Source of the DNA: JBCCFW01 sp039029535
Lineage (GTDB): Bacteria > Acidobacteriota > JBCCFW01
Assembly (NCBI GenBank): GCA_039029535.1
Contig: JBCCFW010000137.1
Coordinates: forward strand, 1-21,282
Length of the DNA stretch: 21,282 bases
Direction: 5' to 3'
In this document: one piece after another, positions 21,088 through 21,282 of the stretch
How the letters are laid out: each line of letters starts with the position of its first letter
Position numbering within the stretch: the first letter of the stretch is position 1
Position numbers and translations under genes: made by a program
Notes under the pieces: generated by a model
Seen by the model: only the letters and a program-made list of their open reading frames with translations
Told to the model about the DNA's origin: nothing
Databases searched by the model: none

Positions 21088-21282
21088 CTACGTGGCCTTC
21101 GGGTGGCTCTTGTCGTAGACGTCCATCAGGGCCCGCGCGGACACGTGGGTGTAGCGCTGGGTGGTCCGGAGGGAGGCGTGGCCGAGGAGCTCCTGGATGT
21201 CGAGGATGTCGACGCCCTGGTCGAGGAGGTGGGTGGCGAAGCTGTGCCGCAGGGCGTGTGGGCTGACCCCGGCGGCGACGGC
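21088..21282 (-). CDS. xerC: Tyrosine recombinase XerC/XerD, C-terminal part only
   Basis: 64 residues to the stop at 21088; the start is beyond the right edge. The catalytic end of a phage-integrase family recombinase is plain: SPHALRHSFATHLLDQG with the H-x-x-R-H motif, ELLGHASLRTTQRYTHVS with its second His, and the nucleophile Tyr at Y44 of this fragment in TQRYTHV. The length after the Tyr is normal for Xer proteins. XerC/D resolve chromosome dimers at dif. The order xerC-hslV-hslU is a common one across bacteria (codV-clpQ-clpY in Bacillus), which favours the chromosomal Xer over a mobile-element integrase. Whether it is XerC or XerD cannot be decided from the fragment. Confidence 0.9.
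   Translation of the reverse strand, partial: AVAAGVSPHALRHSFATHLLDQGVDILDIQELLGHASLRTTQRYTHVSARALMDVYDKSHPKAT

Noticed and set aside
20885..21118. 77-codon plus-strand frame between hslV and xerC
   Set aside because: It runs into the xerC 3' coding end on the opposite strand, has no family motif, and shows no convincing ribosome binding site.

Overview
The window joins two unlike pieces of DNA. Bases 1 to about 850 are moderately AT-rich (hand count: 43% GC over 181-240) and encode part of a secreted, Bacteroidota-style repeat protein. From about 850 onward the sequence is uniformly GC-rich (70% over 1081-1140) and encodes a different kind of bacterium. The switch lies inside one open frame and cuts both proteins mid-domain, so it is most likely an assembly or cloning chimera and not a real fusion gene. 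The GC-rich part looks like a Planctomycetota genome or another GC-rich lineage with similar regulators (Myxococcota, Acidobacteriota). The clues are a TIGR02999-type ECF sigma factor overlapping a Ser/Thr kinase with WD40 repeats, HslUV, DapF, and a CGxxGPP-type Fn3 lipoprotein. The phylum call is inference.

Plus strand, about 850-10972: an apparent operon in which every junction overlaps or is very short. It holds the C-terminal part of a HlyD-type adaptor, a C39 peptidase/ABC exporter, and a second ABC exporter with a long N-terminal region. Together these are the three parts of an NHLM/NHLP-type peptide (RiPP) export system. An ECF sigma factor follows 21 nt later and overlaps a transmembrane Ser/Thr kinase carrying about two WD40 propellers. 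No precursor peptide or modification enzyme is visible; they would be expected upstream, in the part lost at the junction.

10969-12764: a TetR repressor (minus) and a zinc-less quinone-oxidoreductase-type MDR enzyme (plus) diverge around a perfect 15-bp palindrome at 11679-11693, a good operator candidate. The tetR and kinase genes meet tail to tail and share a CTAG at their stop codons.

12792-15513 (minus): an ABC-2 transporter pair of the NatA/NatB type (ATPase then permease, overlapping by 8 nt), a 12-bp terminator-like hairpin, and a 53-codon membrane-type small protein gene with a strong ribosome binding site.

15592-21282 (minus): a tightly packed cluster read in the order xerC (partial), hslV, hslU, Fn3 lipoprotein, dapF, family 2 glycosyltransferase. 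It combines chromosome dimer resolution, ATP-dependent proteolysis and cell-envelope functions. hslV has an unusually long N-terminal extension before its catalytic Thr, and dapF has Ser in place of its second catalytic Cys. No rRNA, tRNA, CRISPR array or insertion sequence was seen.
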